From: Modestobacter italicus
GTDB taxonomy: Bacteria; Actinomycetota; Actinomycetes; Mycobacteriales; Geodermatophilaceae
Reading direction: 5' to 3'
Length of the DNA: 64,000 bases
Assembly: GCF_000306785.1 (NCBI RefSeq)
Contig: NC_017955.1
Location: forward strand, 4,774,001-4,838,000
How positions within the stretch are numbered: position 1 is the first letter of the stretch; the number at the start of each line of letters is the position of its first letter. Below are positions 55,334 to 64,000 of this stretch, in pieces. Made by a program: the position numbers and the translations under genes. The notes under the pieces were generated by a model. The model was not told the origin of the DNA. It did not search any database and saw only the letters and a list, made by a program, of their open reading frames with translations.

Positions 55334-55384
55334 TCACCTCGGGTCCGCCGGTGCCTCCCGCGGCCGGTGGACCCGAGGTGATCA
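55331..55384. repeat. GATC-type inverted repeat sharing two stop codons, copy 1
   Basis: TGATCACCTCGGGTCC (55331-55346) and its exact complement (55369-55384). The first three bases are the CAP gene stop and the last three are the stop of the convergent DUF559-type gene. It probably also serves as a bidirectional terminator. Confidence 0.85.
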
Positions 55385-56272
55385 CCAGGCGAGAGCGGCG
55401 GCGATGCCGGCCAGCAGCTCGGCGGGACGGCGCACGTCCTGCTTCGTCACGAAGTGCACGCGCCAGCCTGCTGCGGTGATCCGGTTGAGGCGGCGCCGGT
55501 CCTCCGGGAACTGCGCCACGTCGCCGTGCCAGGCACCCGGCCCCGTCCAGAGGCTCGCCCCGAGCTTGCGAGGGGTGAGGAGGACGGGGTCCTTCCGGAA
55601 GCGGCCGTCGACGCGGACTTGGTACTGGGCGACCGGCCGGGGCAGCTCCGAGCGGTGCAGCAGCAGCCGCAAGCGGGTCTCCGGCGGGGACTCCGCGAGA
55701 CCGTCGGCGAGCGACGCCGTCCGCCGCGCGGCGACGGTGCCCCGCCCACCCGGCGGCAGGGCGGCCACCGCCGCCCGCACGTCGGCGAGCGCCACCACCC
55801 GAGCCGTGACCAGCCGGTCCAGCAGCACCACGGACTCGTCGCCCTCGTCCCGGCGGATCAGGTCCACCGCGGTGCGCACCCGGCTCGTCCAGCGCAGCAC
55901 CCGCCCGGACCGGACGACGTCACCGGCCAGCGGCGCGCTGCGCACCCGCACGCCCGGACCCGGCGTCCAGCGGGTGCCGGGCGGTACGACGACCTCGACC
56001 GGGTCGTCGACCGACGCCAGGTCGTCGAGCCCCCACAGGACCGCGGCGGTGCGGCCGCCGAGCGCCGCGGCGCGGGGCATCACCAGGCTCACCCCGCGGG
56101 CCAGCAGCTGGTGGTCGACGGCCAGGTCCGCGTCGGCGTAGACGTCCCGGCGCAGCCGGCGCCACGCGCTGCTGCGCAGCTGCTGCTCGGTCAGCAGTCC
56201 GGCGCCGACCGCCCAGGTGCCGCGGAAGACGCGGCCACGCAGCTCGGCGGGGCGCAGCGGGGGCACGGGCAC
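55382..56272 (-). CDS. DUF559/AbiEi-like protein with a repeat element in its endonuclease-fold domain
   Basis: 296 residues. The N-terminal part (GAGLLTEQQLRSSAWRRLRR, ALGGRTAAVLWGLDDL) resembles the AbiEi-like domain of actinobacterial proteins whose C-terminus is a DUF559, Vsr-like nuclease fold. The C-terminus keeps YQVRVDGRF and then GAWHGDVAQFPEDRRRLNRI and AAGWRVHFVT. Between them, where family members have the VD...W...EYDG acidic core, stands KDPVLLTPRKLGASLWTGP, encoded exactly by repeat copy B. The presumed active-site acidic residues are therefore lost although the frame is intact. The protein is probably non-functional as a nuclease. GTG start at 56272, with a second GTG two codons later. 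Confidence 0.72.
   Translation of the reverse strand: MPVPPLRPAELRGRVFRGTWAVGAGLLTEQQLRSSAWRRLRRDVYADADLAVDHQLLARGVSLVMPRAAALGGRTAAVLWGLDDLASVDDPVEVVVPPGTRWTPGPGVRVRSAPLAGDVVRSGRVLRWTSRVRTAVDLIRRDEGDESVVLLDRLVTARVVALADVRAAVAALPPGGRGTVAARRTASLADGLAESPPETRLRLLLHRSELPRPVAQYQVRVDGRFRKDPVLLTPRKLGASLWTGPGAWHGDVAQFPEDRRRLNRITAAGWRVHFVTKQDVRRPAELLAGIAAALAW
55539..55596 (-). repeat. Stop-linked palindromic repeat, copy B, inside a coding sequence
   Basis: 58 nt identical to copy A at 33973 but on the opposite strand. It is read in frame by the DUF559-type gene and lacks the preceding TGA seen at the other three copies. Confidence 0.9.
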
Positions 56273-56325
56273 CGGCGGAGCGTGCCGGACGAGCGCACCG
56301 GGCCGCTGGCGTCGTCCACAGGTCG

Positions 56326-56390
56326 GTGATCATCTCGGCTCCACCGTTGCCTCCCGCGGTTGGAGGCAACGCTGGACCCGAGGTGATCAC
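56326..56390. repeat. GATC-type inverted repeat, copy 2
   Basis: GTGATCATCTCGGCTCC (56326-56342) and GGACCCGAGGTGATCAC (56374-56390) are imperfect arms. An inner perfect stem GTTGCCTCC/GGAGGCAAC lies at 56346-56370. Copy 1 shares the outer arm and the CCTCCCGCGG centre. The two copies bracket the DUF559-type gene. Confidence 0.8.
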
Positions 56391-56408
56391 GGCCCCGGAC
56401 GCACCGCA

Positions 56409-56435
56409 GCCCCCTCACCCGGGAGGTGAGGGGGC
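56409..56435 (-). terminator. icd terminator hairpin
   Basis: An 11-bp stem GCCCCCTCACC (56409-56419) with GGTGAGGGGGC (56425-56435), 20 nt beyond the icd stop. Confidence 0.75.
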
Positions 56436-56454
56436 CGCGGTCACGGGGTGGTGC

Positions 56455-57669
56455 TCAGGCCATGGCCTTCTGCAGGTTGGCGTCGATGGCCGCCAGGAAG
56501 TCCTGGGTGGTCAGCCAGGGGGCGTCCTTGCTGATCAGCAGGGCGAGGTCCTTGGTCATCTGACCGCTCTCGACGGTCTCGACGCAGACGCGCTCGAGGG
56601 TCTCCGCGAAGCGGGTCACCTCGGGGGTGCCGTCGAGCACGCCGCGGTGGGCCAGGCCCCGGGTCCAGGCGAAGATCGACGCGATCGGGTTGGTCGAGGT
56701 CTCCTTGCCCTGCTGGTGCTGGCGGTAGTGCCGGGTCACCGTGCCGTGGGCGGCCTCGGCCTCGACGACCTTGCCGTCCGGGGTGGCCAGGACCGAGGTC
56801 ATCAGGCCGAGCGAGCCGAAGCCCTGCGCCACGGTGTCGGACTGCACGTCACCGTCGTAGTTCTTGCAGGCCCAGACGTAGCCGCCCTCCCACTTCAGCG
56901 AGGCGGCGACCATGTCGTCGATCAGCCGGTGCTCGTAGGTGATGCCGGCGGCGTCGAACTGCTCCTTGAACTCGGTCTGGTAGACCTCCTCGAAGATGTC
57001 CTTGAACCGGCCGTCGTAGGCCTTGAGGATCGTGTTCTTCGTGGACAGGTACACCGGGTAGCCGCGGTTGAGCCCGTAGTTCAGCGAGGCCCGCGCGAAG
57101 TCGTAGATCGACTCGTCGAGGTTGTACATCGACAGCGAGACACCGGCGCCCGGCGCCTGGAAGACCTCGCGCTCGATGGGCTCGCCGCCGTCCTCGGGGG
57201 TGAAGACGACCTTCAGCGTGCCGGCGGTCGGGAAGGTGAAGTCGGTGGCGCGGTACTGGTCGCCGTAGGCGTGCCGGCCGATGATGATCGGCTTGGTCCA
57301 GCCCGGTACGAGCCGCGGCACGTTCTGCATGATGATCGGCTCGCGGAAGATGACGCCGCCGAGGATGTTGCGGATCGTCCCGTTCGGGGAGCGCCACATC
57401 TTCTTCAGGCCGAACTCCTCGACCCGCGCCTCGTCGGGGGTGATGGTGGCGCACTTGACGCCCACACCGTGCTGCTTGATGGCGTTGGCCGCGTCGATCG
57501 TGACCTGGTCGTCGGTCGCGTCGCGGTTCTCCATGCCGAGGTCGTAGTACTCGAGGTCGACGTCGAGGTACGGGAGGATCAGCTGGTCCTTGATGAACTG
57601 CCAGATGATCCGGGTCATCTCGTCGCCGTCGAGCTCGACGACCTTGCCCTCGACCTTGATCTTGCTCAC
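56455..57669 (-). CDS. icd: NADP-dependent isocitrate dehydrogenase
   Basis: 404 residues, the dimeric eukaryote-like type (M. tuberculosis Icd1). [18 protein letters not shown] at the N-terminus, [13 protein letters not shown] substrate phosphorylation-loop region, [20 protein letters not shown] with catalytic Lys and metal-binding Asp, and [20 protein letters not shown] for NADP. It decarboxylates isocitrate to 2-oxoglutarate. The GTG at 57669 has GGAG 9 nt upstream. Repeat copy D lies between mdh and icd, about 27 nt from the start codon. Confidence 0.96.
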   Translation of the reverse strand: MSKIKVEGKVVELDGDEMTRIIWQFIKDQLILPYLDVDLEYYDLGMENRDATDDQVTIDAANAIKQHGVGVKCATITPDEARVEEFGLKKMWRSPNGTIRNILGGVIFREPIIMQNVPRLVPGWTKPIIIGRHAYGDQYRATDFTFPTAGTLKVVFTPEDGGEPIEREVFQAPGAGVSLSMYNLDESIYDFARASLNYGLNRGYPVYLSTKNTILKAYDGRFKDIFEEVYQTEFKEQFDAAGITYEHRLIDDMVAASLKWEGGYVWACKNYDGDVQSDTVAQGFGSLGLMTSVLATPDGKVVEAEAAHGTVTRHYRQHQQGKETSTNPIASIFAWTRGLAHRGVLDGTPEVTRFAETLERVCVETVESGQMTKDLALLISKDAPWLTTQDFLAAIDANLQKAMA

Positions 57670-57695
57670 AGACTTCTTCTCCTTGTGCTTCTCAT

Positions 57696-57753
57696 GGCCC
57701 CGCTGCAGGGTCCCGCCGCGAGCTTGCGAGGGGTGGGGGCAGTGGGGTCCTTC
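57696..57753 (-). repeat. Stop-linked palindromic repeat, copy D
   Basis: 58 nt beginning GAAGGACCCC (minus strand) one base after the mdh TGA. Outer arms GGACCCCACTGC and GCAGCGGGGCC pair with one mismatch and the same bulge. The core is nearly identical to copy C. It forms most of the mdh-icd spacer, so it can act as terminator or leader hairpin. Confidence 0.85.
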
Positions 57754-57754
57754 T

Positions 57755-58708
57755 TCAGAGGTCGGCCACGTCGGCCTGCTTGGCGCGGACGGCTTCGGCC
57801 GCCTCGCGCAGGCCTGCCAGCTCACTGTCGGACAGGTCGCCCTCGACGACCCGCCGCACCCCTGCCCGGCCGATCTCGGCCTCGACGCCGAGGTAGACCC
57901 CGGTGATCCCGTACTCGCCGTCGACCCAGGCGCACACCGGCATCACGGCACCGGAGTCCTCGATCACCGCGCGCGCCATCCGGGCGGCGGCCGCCGACGG
58001 CGCGTAGTACGCCGACCCGGTCTTGAGCAGGGCCACGACCTCGGCGCCGCCGTTGCGGGTGCGGTCGACCAGGTGGGCGATGCGGTCGGCGGCCAGCACG
58101 TCGGCCAGCGGCTTGCCGTCGACGGTGCACCGCGAGGGCACCGGGACCATCGTGTCGCCGTGCGAGCCGAGGGTCAGCGTGCGCACCGATCCGACCGGGA
58201 CGCCGAGCTCCTCGGCGACGTTGTTCGTGAAGCGGGCGGTGTCCAGCATCCCGGCCTGGCCCATGACCCGGGCCTTCGGGAAGCCGGTGGCCAGCTGCGC
58301 CAGCGCGGTCATCTCGTCGAGCGGGTTGGAGACGACGATGACGACGGCGTCCGGCGAGGTCCGCGCGACGTTCTCGGCGACCGAGCGGACGATGCCGGCG
58401 TTGGTCTCGATCAGGTCCATCCGGCTCATGCCGGGCTTGCGGGGCAGACCGGCCGTGATGACCACGACGTCGGAGCCCTCGGTGCCCTCGTACGAGCCGC
58501 CCCCGACCCCGACGACCCGGGTCTCGAAGCCCTCGATCGGGCGGGACTGGTTGATGTCGAGCGCCAGGCCCTCGGGCCGGCCCTCCACGATGTCGGTCAG
58601 GACGACGGTCTCGAACACGTCGTACTCCGCCAGTCGCAGGGCGGTGGTCGACCCGTAGAAACCGGCACCGACGACGGTCACCTTGCCGTTCCGGGCCCGC
58701 TCTGCCAT
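57755..58708 (-). CDS. mdh: Malate dehydrogenase (LDH-like type)
   Basis: 317 residues. [20 protein letters not shown] binds [22 protein letters not shown] with substrate arginines, [21 protein letters not shown] and the catalytic histidine in [12 protein letters not shown]. It oxidises malate to oxaloacetate. With icd it forms a TCA pair on the minus strand. The ATG at 58708 is 7 nt after a TAGGTT box. Confidence 0.95.
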   Translation of the reverse strand: MAERARNGKVTVVGAGFYGSTTALRLAEYDVFETVVLTDIVEGRPEGLALDINQSRPIEGFETRVVGVGGGSYEGTEGSDVVVITAGLPRKPGMSRMDLIETNAGIVRSVAENVARTSPDAVVIVVSNPLDEMTALAQLATGFPKARVMGQAGMLDTARFTNNVAEELGVPVGSVRTLTLGSHGDTMVPVPSRCTVDGKPLADVLAADRIAHLVDRTRNGGAEVVALLKTGSAYYAPSAAAARMARAVIEDSGAVMPVCAWVDGEYGITGVYLGVEAEIGRAGVRRVVEGDLSDSELAGLREAAEAVRAKQADVADL

Positions 58709-58715
58709 GCCCGCC

Positions 58716-58721
58716 AACCTA
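58716..58721 (-). promoter_or_regulatory. -10 box TAGGTT, probable leaderless start of mdh
   Basis: TAGGTT on the minus strand ends 7 nt before the ATG at 58708. Confidence 0.6.
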
Positions 58722-58767
58722 GCCCCGGGCGGCGTCCCCCGGCCATGCGGGGCCTCCTCCGCGCTGG

Positions 58768-59109
58768 TCAGGTGTGCGGGATCGCCACCGCGAGGACCGC
58801 GACGGCCACCCCGGTGGCGACCATCAGGGTGACGTCGACCGGCCGGCTGCGGACGGCGAGGAAACCGATCCGGCGCAGCGGCAGGAACAGCCGGAAGAGC
58901 CCGGCGACGACCACCGCCAGCCCCATGACGACCAGCCCGCTGCGCCACCGCTCGGCCGCCACCAGCAGCAGGCCGCACCCGACGGTGACCAGGACGACGA
59001 GCAGCGGCCACTGCCGCACGAACCCGGCCAGCAGCGGCCGACGCAGGTACAGCGGCTGCCGCTGCGTGCTCCCCGGCCGCCGGGTCGGGCGGGTGGCCGG
59101 GCCGGTCAT
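58768..59109 (-). CDS. DUF3017 membrane protein
   Basis: 113 residues with about three hydrophobic segments ([53 protein letters not shown]) separated by basic loops with [11 protein letters not shown]. Matches the DUF3017 protein next to folD in mycobacteria (Rv3355c/Rv3356c). Its ATG overlaps the folD stop by 4 nt. Function unknown. Confidence 0.85.
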   Translation of the reverse strand: MTGPATRPTRRPGSTQRQPLYLRRPLLAGFVRQWPLLVVLVTVGCGLLLVAAERWRSGLVVMGLAVVVAGLFRLFLPLRRIGFLAVRSRPVDVTLMVATGVAVAVLAVAIPHT

Positions 59110-59975
59110 GCCGACAGCACCTCGACCGCGGCGGCCTGCTCCGCGGCGAGGACGACGTTGGCCAGCAGCATCGCCCGGGTCATCGGGCCGACGCCGCCGG
59201 GGTTGGGCGCCACGTGCCCGGCCACCTCGCGCACGTCGGCGGCGACGTCCCCGGCGATCCGGCCGTCGACCCGGCTGACCCCGACGTCGAGGACGGCGGC
59301 GCCCGGCTTGACCATGTCGGCGGTGACCAGTCCCGGGACGCCGGCCGCGGCGACGACCACGTCGGCGGCGCGGGTGTGCGCGGCCAGGTCGCGGGTGCCG
59401 GTGTGGCACAGGGTCACGGTGGCGTTCTCGCTGCGCCGGGTGAGCAGCAGCCCCAGCGGCCGGCCCACGGTGATGCCGCGACCGACGACGACCACCTCGG
59501 CGCCGTCCAGCGGGACGTCGAAGCGGCGGAGCAGCTCGACGATGCCCAGCGGGGTGCAGGGCAGCGCACCCGGGACGCCGAGGACCAGCCGGCCGAGGTT
59601 GACCGGGTGCAGGCCGTCGGCGTCCTTGGCCGGGTCGATCCGCTCGAGGACGACGCTCTCGTCGATCCCCCGCGGCAGCGGCAGCTGCACGATGTAACCG
59701 GTGCAGGCGGGGTCGGCGTTGAGCTCGTCGACGACCGCGAGGACCTCCTCGAGCGAGGCGGTGGCGGGCAGCTCGCGCTGGATGCTCGCGATGCCCACCT
59801 GCGCGCAGTCGGAGTGCTTCGCCGAGACGTACCAGCGGCTGCCCGGGTCGTCGCCGACGAGCAGGGTGCCGAGCCCCGGACGCCGTCCGACGGCGGCGAG
59901 CGCGGCCACCCGGTCGGTCAGCTCCGCCCGGATCGCCGCTGCTGTCGCCTTGCCGTCGAGAGTCGTCGCCACCAC
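59106..59975 (-). CDS. folD: Methylenetetrahydrofolate dehydrogenase/cyclohydrolase
   Basis: 289 residues. The catalytic lysine lies in [43 protein letters not shown], the [17 protein letters not shown] cofactor loop and [15 protein letters not shown]. It converts methylene-THF to formyl-THF, which PurN and PurH (encoded 1.4 kb away) consume. The GTG at 59975 follows CAGACT by 7 nt, a weak leaderless signature. A second GTG is the next codon. Confidence 0.94.
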   Translation of the reverse strand: MVATTLDGKATAAAIRAELTDRVAALAAVGRRPGLGTLLVGDDPGSRWYVSAKHSDCAQVGIASIQRELPATASLEEVLAVVDELNADPACTGYIVQLPLPRGIDESVVLERIDPAKDADGLHPVNLGRLVLGVPGALPCTPLGIVELLRRFDVPLDGAEVVVVGRGITVGRPLGLLLTRRSENATVTLCHTGTRDLAAHTRAADVVVAAAGVPGLVTADMVKPGAAVLDVGVSRVDGRIAGDVAADVREVAGHVAPNPGGVGPMTRAMLLANVVLAAEQAAAVEVLSA

Positions 59976-60008
59976 GCGTCGCAGTCTGCCGCACGAGGCT
60001 GCCCGCCC

Positions 60009-60064
60009 TAGGCTCGACGCCATCGACAGCCCGCGGCTGTCACGCCGTCCGCGCGCGGAGGAGG
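60009..60064 (+). promoter_or_regulatory. Promoter TAGGCT and Shine-Dalgarno of the gene at 60070
   Basis: TAGGCT at 60009-60014 fits a -10 box. GGAGGAGG at 60057-60064 ends 5 nt before the ATG. Confidence 0.5.
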
Positions 60065-60069
60065 CCCCC

Positions 60070-60771
60070 ATGAGCGAGCCCGTCGGCCGGTACCGCGAGG
60101 ACGACGCGCCCCCGCACGGCAGTACCGGCTACACCGGCGCCCCGCTGCCCGGGCAGCCGCGCACCGAGCAGCCGACCGAGGTCGTCCCGCCGACGCCGAC
60201 CCGCGAGGACACGGTGGCGTACCCGTCCCCGCGGCCGGTCGACGACCAGCGATCGGAGGACCCGCTGGACGACATCGCGGAGTGGGAGGTCGACGGGGCC
60301 GCGACCGAGCCGGACTACCGGGACACCGCCGTCGTGGTGCGCCGGGCGGACACCCTCGCCGGCCTGCTGCTCCTGCTCGCCGGGATCGCGGCCGGGGTGA
60401 GCCTGCTCGTGGTGTGGGTGCACGGGGGCGCGACCGGGCTGGACCTGCTGCGCGACGGCACCGACGACCTGGACACCCCGCAGCAGCTGGTCGACACCGG
60501 CAGCTGGGAGGTGCCGGCGGTCGTGTTCGGCGGCGCGGTGCTGTTCGTGCTGGGCCTGCTGGCGTACGTGCCGGCGAAGACGCACCGGCTGCTGGGGGCG
60601 CTGGCCCTGCTGGTCAGCCTGGTGGTGGCCGCCGCCGTGCTCGTGCCGCTGGCCGACCTCGACTGGGACCTGCAGCGGTGGGCGGTCGGCTCGTGGCTGG
60701 CCGCCGCGGTCGCCGCGCTGGGCTTCCTCGGCGGGCTCAAGGCGCTGTCCACCTCCGCGCGGCTGAGGTGA
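60070..60771 (+). CDS. Membrane protein of unknown function with long acidic N-terminus
   Basis: 233 residues. About 95 N-terminal residues are hydrophilic, Pro/Asp/Glu-rich and probably disordered and cytoplasmic. Four membrane helices follow ([74 protein letters not shown]). A short extracellular loop contains a [18 protein letters not shown] stretch. No family recognised. It converges with the pentapeptide-repeat gene, 12 nt between stops. Confidence 0.75.
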   Translation: MSEPVGRYREDDAPPHGSTGYTGAPLPGQPRTEQPTEVVPPTPTREDTVAYPSPRPVDDQRSEDPLDDIAEWEVDGAATEPDYRDTAVVVRRADTLAGLLLLLAGIAAGVSLLVVWVHGGATGLDLLRDGTDDLDTPQQLVDTGSWEVPAVVFGGAVLFVLGLLAYVPAKTHRLLGALALLVSLVVAAAVLVPLADLDWDLQRWAVGSWLAAAVAALGFLGGLKALSTSARLR

Positions 60772-60783
60772 CCCCGCCGGCGC

Positions 60784-61413
60784 TCAGTCGACCAGGGCCC
60801 CGTGCGCCCGGGCGAAGGAGACCGCCTGGAGGACGTCCACCCGGACCCCGGTGAGGTCGAACCCGCGCCAGTTGACCCCGTCGGTGTCCGCGCCGCGCAG
60901 GTCGGCGCCGCGCAGCCGGGTGGTCTGCAGCCGCGCGTGCCGCAGGTCGGCGCGGGTGAGGTCGGCGCCGGTCAAGTCCGCGTCGGTCAGGTCGGCCTCG
61001 CGGAGCTTCTGCCCGGAGAGGTCCACCCCGGACAGGTCGGCGCCGCGCAGCGAGGCGTAGGACCAGTCGGAGTCCACCGAGGTCATCGGCCGCATCGTGG
61101 CGCCGGGGAACTGCGAGCCGGTGAGCTTGCAGCCGGTCCAGCGCACGTCGAACAGCCGCGCCCGGTCGAACCGGCAGGACAGGAACGCCGTCCCGTCGTG
61201 GCTGGAGCCCGCCAGCGCCACCCCGGTGAGCACGCACCGCTCGAAGACGCACCGCCGGGTCACCAGCTCGGCCAGCTGCGCGTCGTCGAACCGGCAGTCG
61301 ACGAACGTCACCCGCTCGAGCACCGCGCCGTCCCAGTCGACCCGGGCGAGGTCCTCGTCCTCCCAGACGCTGTCCGGCTCCGGCGGCCCCACGTGCGGGC
61401 GGCTCCCCCGCAT
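60784..61413 (-). CDS. Pentapeptide repeat protein
   Basis: 209 residues. Repeating A(D/N)LxX units run through most of the protein, for example CRFDDAQLAELVTRRCVFER, LRGADLSGVDLSGQKLREAD and ADLTRADLRHARLQ, forming a right-handed quadrilateral beta-helix. Some such proteins mimic DNA and guard gyrase (MfpA, Qnr), others have no known role. I cannot tell which here. The ATG shares its first base with the last base of the purH stop, so it is translated with purH. Confidence 0.88.
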   Translation of the reverse strand: MRGSRPHVGPPEPDSVWEDEDLARVDWDGAVLERVTFVDCRFDDAQLAELVTRRCVFERCVLTGVALAGSSHDGTAFLSCRFDRARLFDVRWTGCKLTGSQFPGATMRPMTSVDSDWSYASLRGADLSGVDLSGQKLREADLTDADLTGADLTRADLRHARLQTTRLRGADLRGADTDGVNWRGFDLTGVRVDVLQAVSFARAHGALVD

Positions 61414-62963
61414 CAGTGGGCGAAGTGGCGGGTGCCGGTCAGGTACAGCGTGACGCCGGCGGCCTCGGCGGCGGCGACGACCTCGTCGTCGCGCACCGAC
61501 CCACCCGGCTGGACGACGGCGCGCACCCCGGCGTCCAGCAGCACCTGCAGGCCGTCGGCGAAGGGGAAGAACGCGTCGGAGGCGGCGACCGCACCGGTGG
61601 CCCGCTCCCCGGCCCGGGCGACCGCGAGCCGGGCGGAGTCCACCCGGTTGACCTGGCCCATCCCGACGCCCACCGTGGCCTTGTCGCTGGCCAGCAGGAT
61701 GGCGTTGCTCTTGACCGCCCGCACCGCGCGCCAGGCGAAGACCAGGTCGTCCATGCCGGCGGCGTCGACCGGCCGGCCGGTGGCCAGGGTCCAGCTGGTC
61801 GGGTCGTCACCGGGGGCGTCGATGCGGTCGGCGGTCTGCAGCAGCAGCCCGCCGCTGACCGGGCGCAGCTCGACCGTCAGCCTCGGCGCTTCGGGCATCA
61901 GCAGCAGCCGGACGCTCTTCTTCTGGGTCAGCACGCCCAGCGCGTCCTCGGTGAAGGACGGCGCGACGACGACCTCGGTGAAGACCTCGGCGATCTGCTC
62001 GGCCAGGGTCAGGTCGACCTCGCGGTTGGCCGCGATGACCCCACCGAAGGCGGAGACCGGGTCGCAGGCGTGCGCCTTGCGGTGCGCGGCCGCGATGTCG
62101 GCGCCGACGGCGATCCCGCACGGGTTCGCGTGCTTGATGATCGCCACGCAGGGGTCGTCGTGGTCGTGCGCGGCCCGCCAGGCGGCGTCGGTGTCGACGT
62201 AGTTGTTGTAGGACATCTGCTTGCCGTGCAGCTGCTCGGCGTCGGCGAGCCCGGGTTGGCCGCTGCGGTAGAGCGCCGCGCCCTGGTGCGGGTTCTCGCC
62301 GTAGCGGAGCACGTCGGCCCGCTCCCAGCTGCCGCCCACCCAGGTCGGGAAGCCGCTCTCGTCGTCCGGGCTGAGCACGTTGCCCATCCAGGAGGCGACC
62401 GCGACGTCGTAGGCGGCGGTGTGCCGGAACGCCTCGGCGGCCAGGCTCTGCCGCTGGGCGAGGGTGAAGCCGCCGGCGGTGACCGCCTCGACCACCTCGT
62501 CGTACCGGCCGGGGTCGACGACGACGGCGATCGACGGGTGGTTCTTCGCCGCGGCGCGCACCATCGCCGGGCCGCCGATGTCGATCTGCTCGATGCACTC
62601 GTCGGGCGAGGCGCCGGAGGCGACCGTGTCGCTGAACGGGTAGAGGTTGACCACGACGAGGTCGAACGGCGCGATGCCGAGCTCGTCGAGCTGGCGGACG
62701 TGGTCGGCCTTGCGCCGGTCGGCGAGGATCCCGGCGTGCACGGCGGGGTGCAGCGTCTTGACCCGCCCGTCCAGGCACTCGGGGAACCCGGTGACCTGCT
62801 CGACCGGGGTCACCGGCAGCCCGGCCGCGGCGATGCGGGCGGCGGTGGCGCCGGTGCTGACCAGCTCGACGCCGGCCGCTGCCAGCCCTCGGGCCAGCTC
62901 CTCCACGCCGTTCTTGTCGTAGACGCCGAGCAGCGCACGGCGGACGGGGATGCGATCGCTCAT
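61413..62963 (-). CDS. purH: Bifunctional AICAR transformylase/IMP cyclohydrolase
   Basis: 516 residues. The N-terminal MGS-like cyclohydrolase domain has [20 protein letters not shown] and STGAT, with [15 protein letters not shown]. The transformylase domain has [26 protein letters not shown] and a C-terminal FFPFADGLQ. It performs the last two steps of IMP synthesis using formyl-THF. The ATG overlaps the purN stop by 4 nt. Confidence 0.96.
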   Translation of the reverse strand: MSDRIPVRRALLGVYDKNGVEELARGLAAAGVELVSTGATAARIAAAGLPVTPVEQVTGFPECLDGRVKTLHPAVHAGILADRRKADHVRQLDELGIAPFDLVVVNLYPFSDTVASGASPDECIEQIDIGGPAMVRAAAKNHPSIAVVVDPGRYDEVVEAVTAGGFTLAQRQSLAAEAFRHTAAYDVAVASWMGNVLSPDDESGFPTWVGGSWERADVLRYGENPHQGAALYRSGQPGLADAEQLHGKQMSYNNYVDTDAAWRAAHDHDDPCVAIIKHANPCGIAVGADIAAAHRKAHACDPVSAFGGVIAANREVDLTLAEQIAEVFTEVVVAPSFTEDALGVLTQKKSVRLLLMPEAPRLTVELRPVSGGLLLQTADRIDAPGDDPTSWTLATGRPVDAAGMDDLVFAWRAVRAVKSNAILLASDKATVGVGMGQVNRVDSARLAVARAGERATGAVAASDAFFPFADGLQVLLDAGVRAVVQPGGSVRDDEVVAAAEAAGVTLYLTGTRHFAH

Positions 62964-63613
62964 CGGGGGCTCTCCTCGGTGGTGGTCGTGGCAGTGGGGG
63001 GCAGCCCGGCGACCACCAGGTCGCCCAGGGTCTGCACCAGGAGCTCGCGCTCCACGGTCTTGATCCGCTCGTGCAGGCGGGCCTCGTCGTCGTCGGGCAG
63101 CACCGGGACGGGCCGCTGGGCGAGCACCGGCCCGGTGTCGAGGCCGGCGTCGACCAGGTGGACGGTGGCCCCGGTGGTCGTCACCCCGGCGGCCAGCGCG
63201 TCACGGACGGCGTGGGCCCCGGGGAACGCCGGCAGCAGGGCCGGGTGGGTGTTGAGCACGCGCCCCGGGAAGGCGCTGAGGACGGCCGGGCCGAGCAGCT
63301 TCATGAACCCGGCGCTGACCACCCAGTCCGGACGGCGGGCGGTGAGCTCCTCGGCCAGCGCACGGTCCCAGGCGGCGCGGTCCGGGTGCTCGCCCAGGAC
63401 CTGCACGAAGGTGTCGATGCCGCGCTCGCGGGCGTGGGCCAGGCCGGCGGCGCCGGCCCGGTCCGACCCGACGGCGACGACCTCGGCCGGGTAGCCGGGG
63501 TCGTCGGCCGCGGCCAGCAGCGCGGCGCACAGGCTGCCGGTGCCGGACAGCAGGACCACCACCCTCGACCGGGCGGTGCGCGGCCGCGGGACGGCGGGTG
63601 CGTCGGCGGACAC
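62960..63613 (-). CDS. purN: Phosphoribosylglycinamide formyltransferase
   Basis: 217 residues from the GTG at 63613. A GTG two codons earlier at 63619 is possible but lies within 2 nt of a TAGGGT box. [15 protein letters not shown] binds the phosphate. The catalytic motif [12 protein letters not shown] and DAGLDTGPV provide Asn, His and Asp. It formylates GAR in purine synthesis. purN-purH is a two-enzyme operon, with a PerM-like gene upstream as in M. tuberculosis Rv0955-Rv0957. Confidence 0.94.
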   Translation of the reverse strand: MSADAPAVPRPRTARSRVVVLLSGTGSLCAALLAAADDPGYPAEVVAVGSDRAGAAGLAHARERGIDTFVQVLGEHPDRAAWDRALAEELTARRPDWVVSAGFMKLLGPAVLSAFPGRVLNTHPALLPAFPGAHAVRDALAAGVTTTGATVHLVDAGLDTGPVLAQRPVPVLPDDDEARLHERIKTVERELLVQTLGDLVVAGLPPTATTTTEESPR

Positions 63614-63621
63614 GGTCACTG

Positions 63622-63627
63622 ACCCTA
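63622..63627 (-). promoter_or_regulatory. -10 box TAGGGT upstream of purN
   Basis: TAGGGT on the minus strand ends 8 nt before the GTG at 63613, close to the leaderless spacing seen at other genes of the window. Confidence 0.4.
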
Positions 63628-63658
63628 GCCGTCGGGCCCGGAGGCCCGCCCGACCGCA

Positions 63659-64000
63659 TCAGCGGCGGGACCGCCAGCGGCTCACCGCGGCCGCCGGAGC
63701 AGCGGCGATGCCGGCCTGCGCGGCGATCGACAGCCCGGTCGCGAGCGCCGGTGCGCCGACCTCGGCCAGGCCCGCGTCGCCGAGCCGGCCACCGGCCACC
63801 AGCACCCAGAGGCCGCAGAGGACGCCGACCCCGACCCCGGCGACGACCCCCCACAACCCGGCGGTGAGGGCGCCGCCGTCGGCGTCCCCGAGCCGCCGGC
63901 CGAGCACCAGGCCGGCGACCAGGCCGGCGACCACCGGCAGCGCCTGGGCCAGGAAGGCCAGCAGCGGCACCGCCTGGGTGTCGGGCAGCGCGGCCATCAG
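63659..64000 (-). CDS. C-terminal part of a PerM/DUF6350-like membrane protein
   Basis: About 113 residues to the window edge. The N-terminus lies beyond base 64000, and the methionine at 63997 is probably internal. Hydrophobic helices include LAFLAQALPVVAGLVAGLVL, GLWGVVAGVGVGVLCGLWVL and ALATGLSIAAQAGIAAAPA, ending in a basic SRWRSRR tail. Position directly before purN matches perM (Rv0955), a cell-division-related membrane protein of actinobacteria. Identification rests mainly on position and helix pattern. Confidence 0.6.
   Translation of the reverse strand: MMAALPDTQAVPLLAFLAQALPVVAGLVAGLVLGRRLGDADGGALTAGLWGVVAGVGVGVLCGLWVLVAGGRLGDAGLAEVGAPALATGLSIAAQAGIAAAPAAAVSRWRSRR

Overview
The window is about 73-74% G+C by eye, densely coded, with many 4-nt start/stop overlaps and frequent GTG starts. 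It reads as a chromosome segment of a high-G+C actinobacterium. Gene content and order resemble the Mycobacterium tuberculosis Rv3303c-Rv3356c and Rv0955-Rv0957 neighbourhoods, and Geodermatophilaceae (Geodermatophilus, Blastococcus, Modestobacter) is my best guess for the family. The order evidence is lpdA, M20 amidohydrolase, punA, pmmB-like mutase, upp, add-deoA-cdd, D-Ala-D-Ala carboxypeptidase, trpS, icd, folD with a DUF3017 gene, and perM-purN-purH. I see no phage, transposase, CRISPR array, rRNA or tRNA gene.

Layout. 1-3.2 kb: partial NAD(P)H:quinone oxidoreductase, a gamma-glutamylcyclotransferase-like gene, and a probable CDP-ribitol trio (IspD-like cytidylyltransferase, SDR reductase, GtrA membrane protein). 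3.2-10.9 kb (minus): methylmalonyl-CoA mutase subunits, MeaB chaperone, an M20 amidohydrolase and a GCS2-type ligase. 11-15.7 kb: a small exported protein and a 1462-residue SARP/STAND/WD40 regulator. 15.8-24.2 kb: purine nucleoside phosphorylase, epimerase, phosphohexomutase, two DUF805 proteins around an M20 peptidase and an Lrp regulator, a Gfo/Idh oxidoreductase, upp and an excisionase-like regulator. 24.3-30.6 kb: a complete mrpA(B)CDEFG antiporter operon. 30.7-34 kb: deoC with two aldehyde dehydrogenase-family genes. 34-47.5 kb: an acidic protein of unknown role, a DEAD-box helicase, adenosine deaminase, an ABC-2 exporter, and a minus-strand bmp-type nucleoside importer with cdd and deoA. 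47.7-56.3 kb: a cell-wall carboxypeptidase, 2H phosphoesterase, trpS, an aminotransferase, galE, a CNNM/CBS protein, a CAP-domain protein and a damaged DUF559-type gene. 56.4-64 kb: icd, mdh, DUF3017, folD, two proteins of unknown role, purH, purN and the end of a PerM-like gene.

How the genes work together. Much of the window forms a scattered but near-complete nucleoside salvage and deoxyribose catabolism route. The BMP lipoprotein and ABC importer bring nucleosides in, Cdd, Add, DeoA and PunA release bases and (deoxy)ribose-1-phosphate, the PmmB-like mutase may act as the pentomutase, DeoC cleaves deoxyribose-5-phosphate, and the neighbouring aldehyde dehydrogenase can oxidise the acetaldehyde. 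Upp recovers uracil.

The most unusual signals are not protein families. They are (i) a roughly 58-nt palindromic repeat present four times, three times starting one base after a TGA stop and once inside a coding sequence, whose stems co-vary between copies; (ii) a second GATC-containing inverted repeat whose arms supply the stop codons of two convergent genes; (iii) at least ten genes with a TANNNT box 6-7 nt before the start codon, the pattern of leaderless transcripts; and (iv) a stretch of about 185 nt near 54 kb that looks like length-preserving base-calling damage inside a conserved gene.
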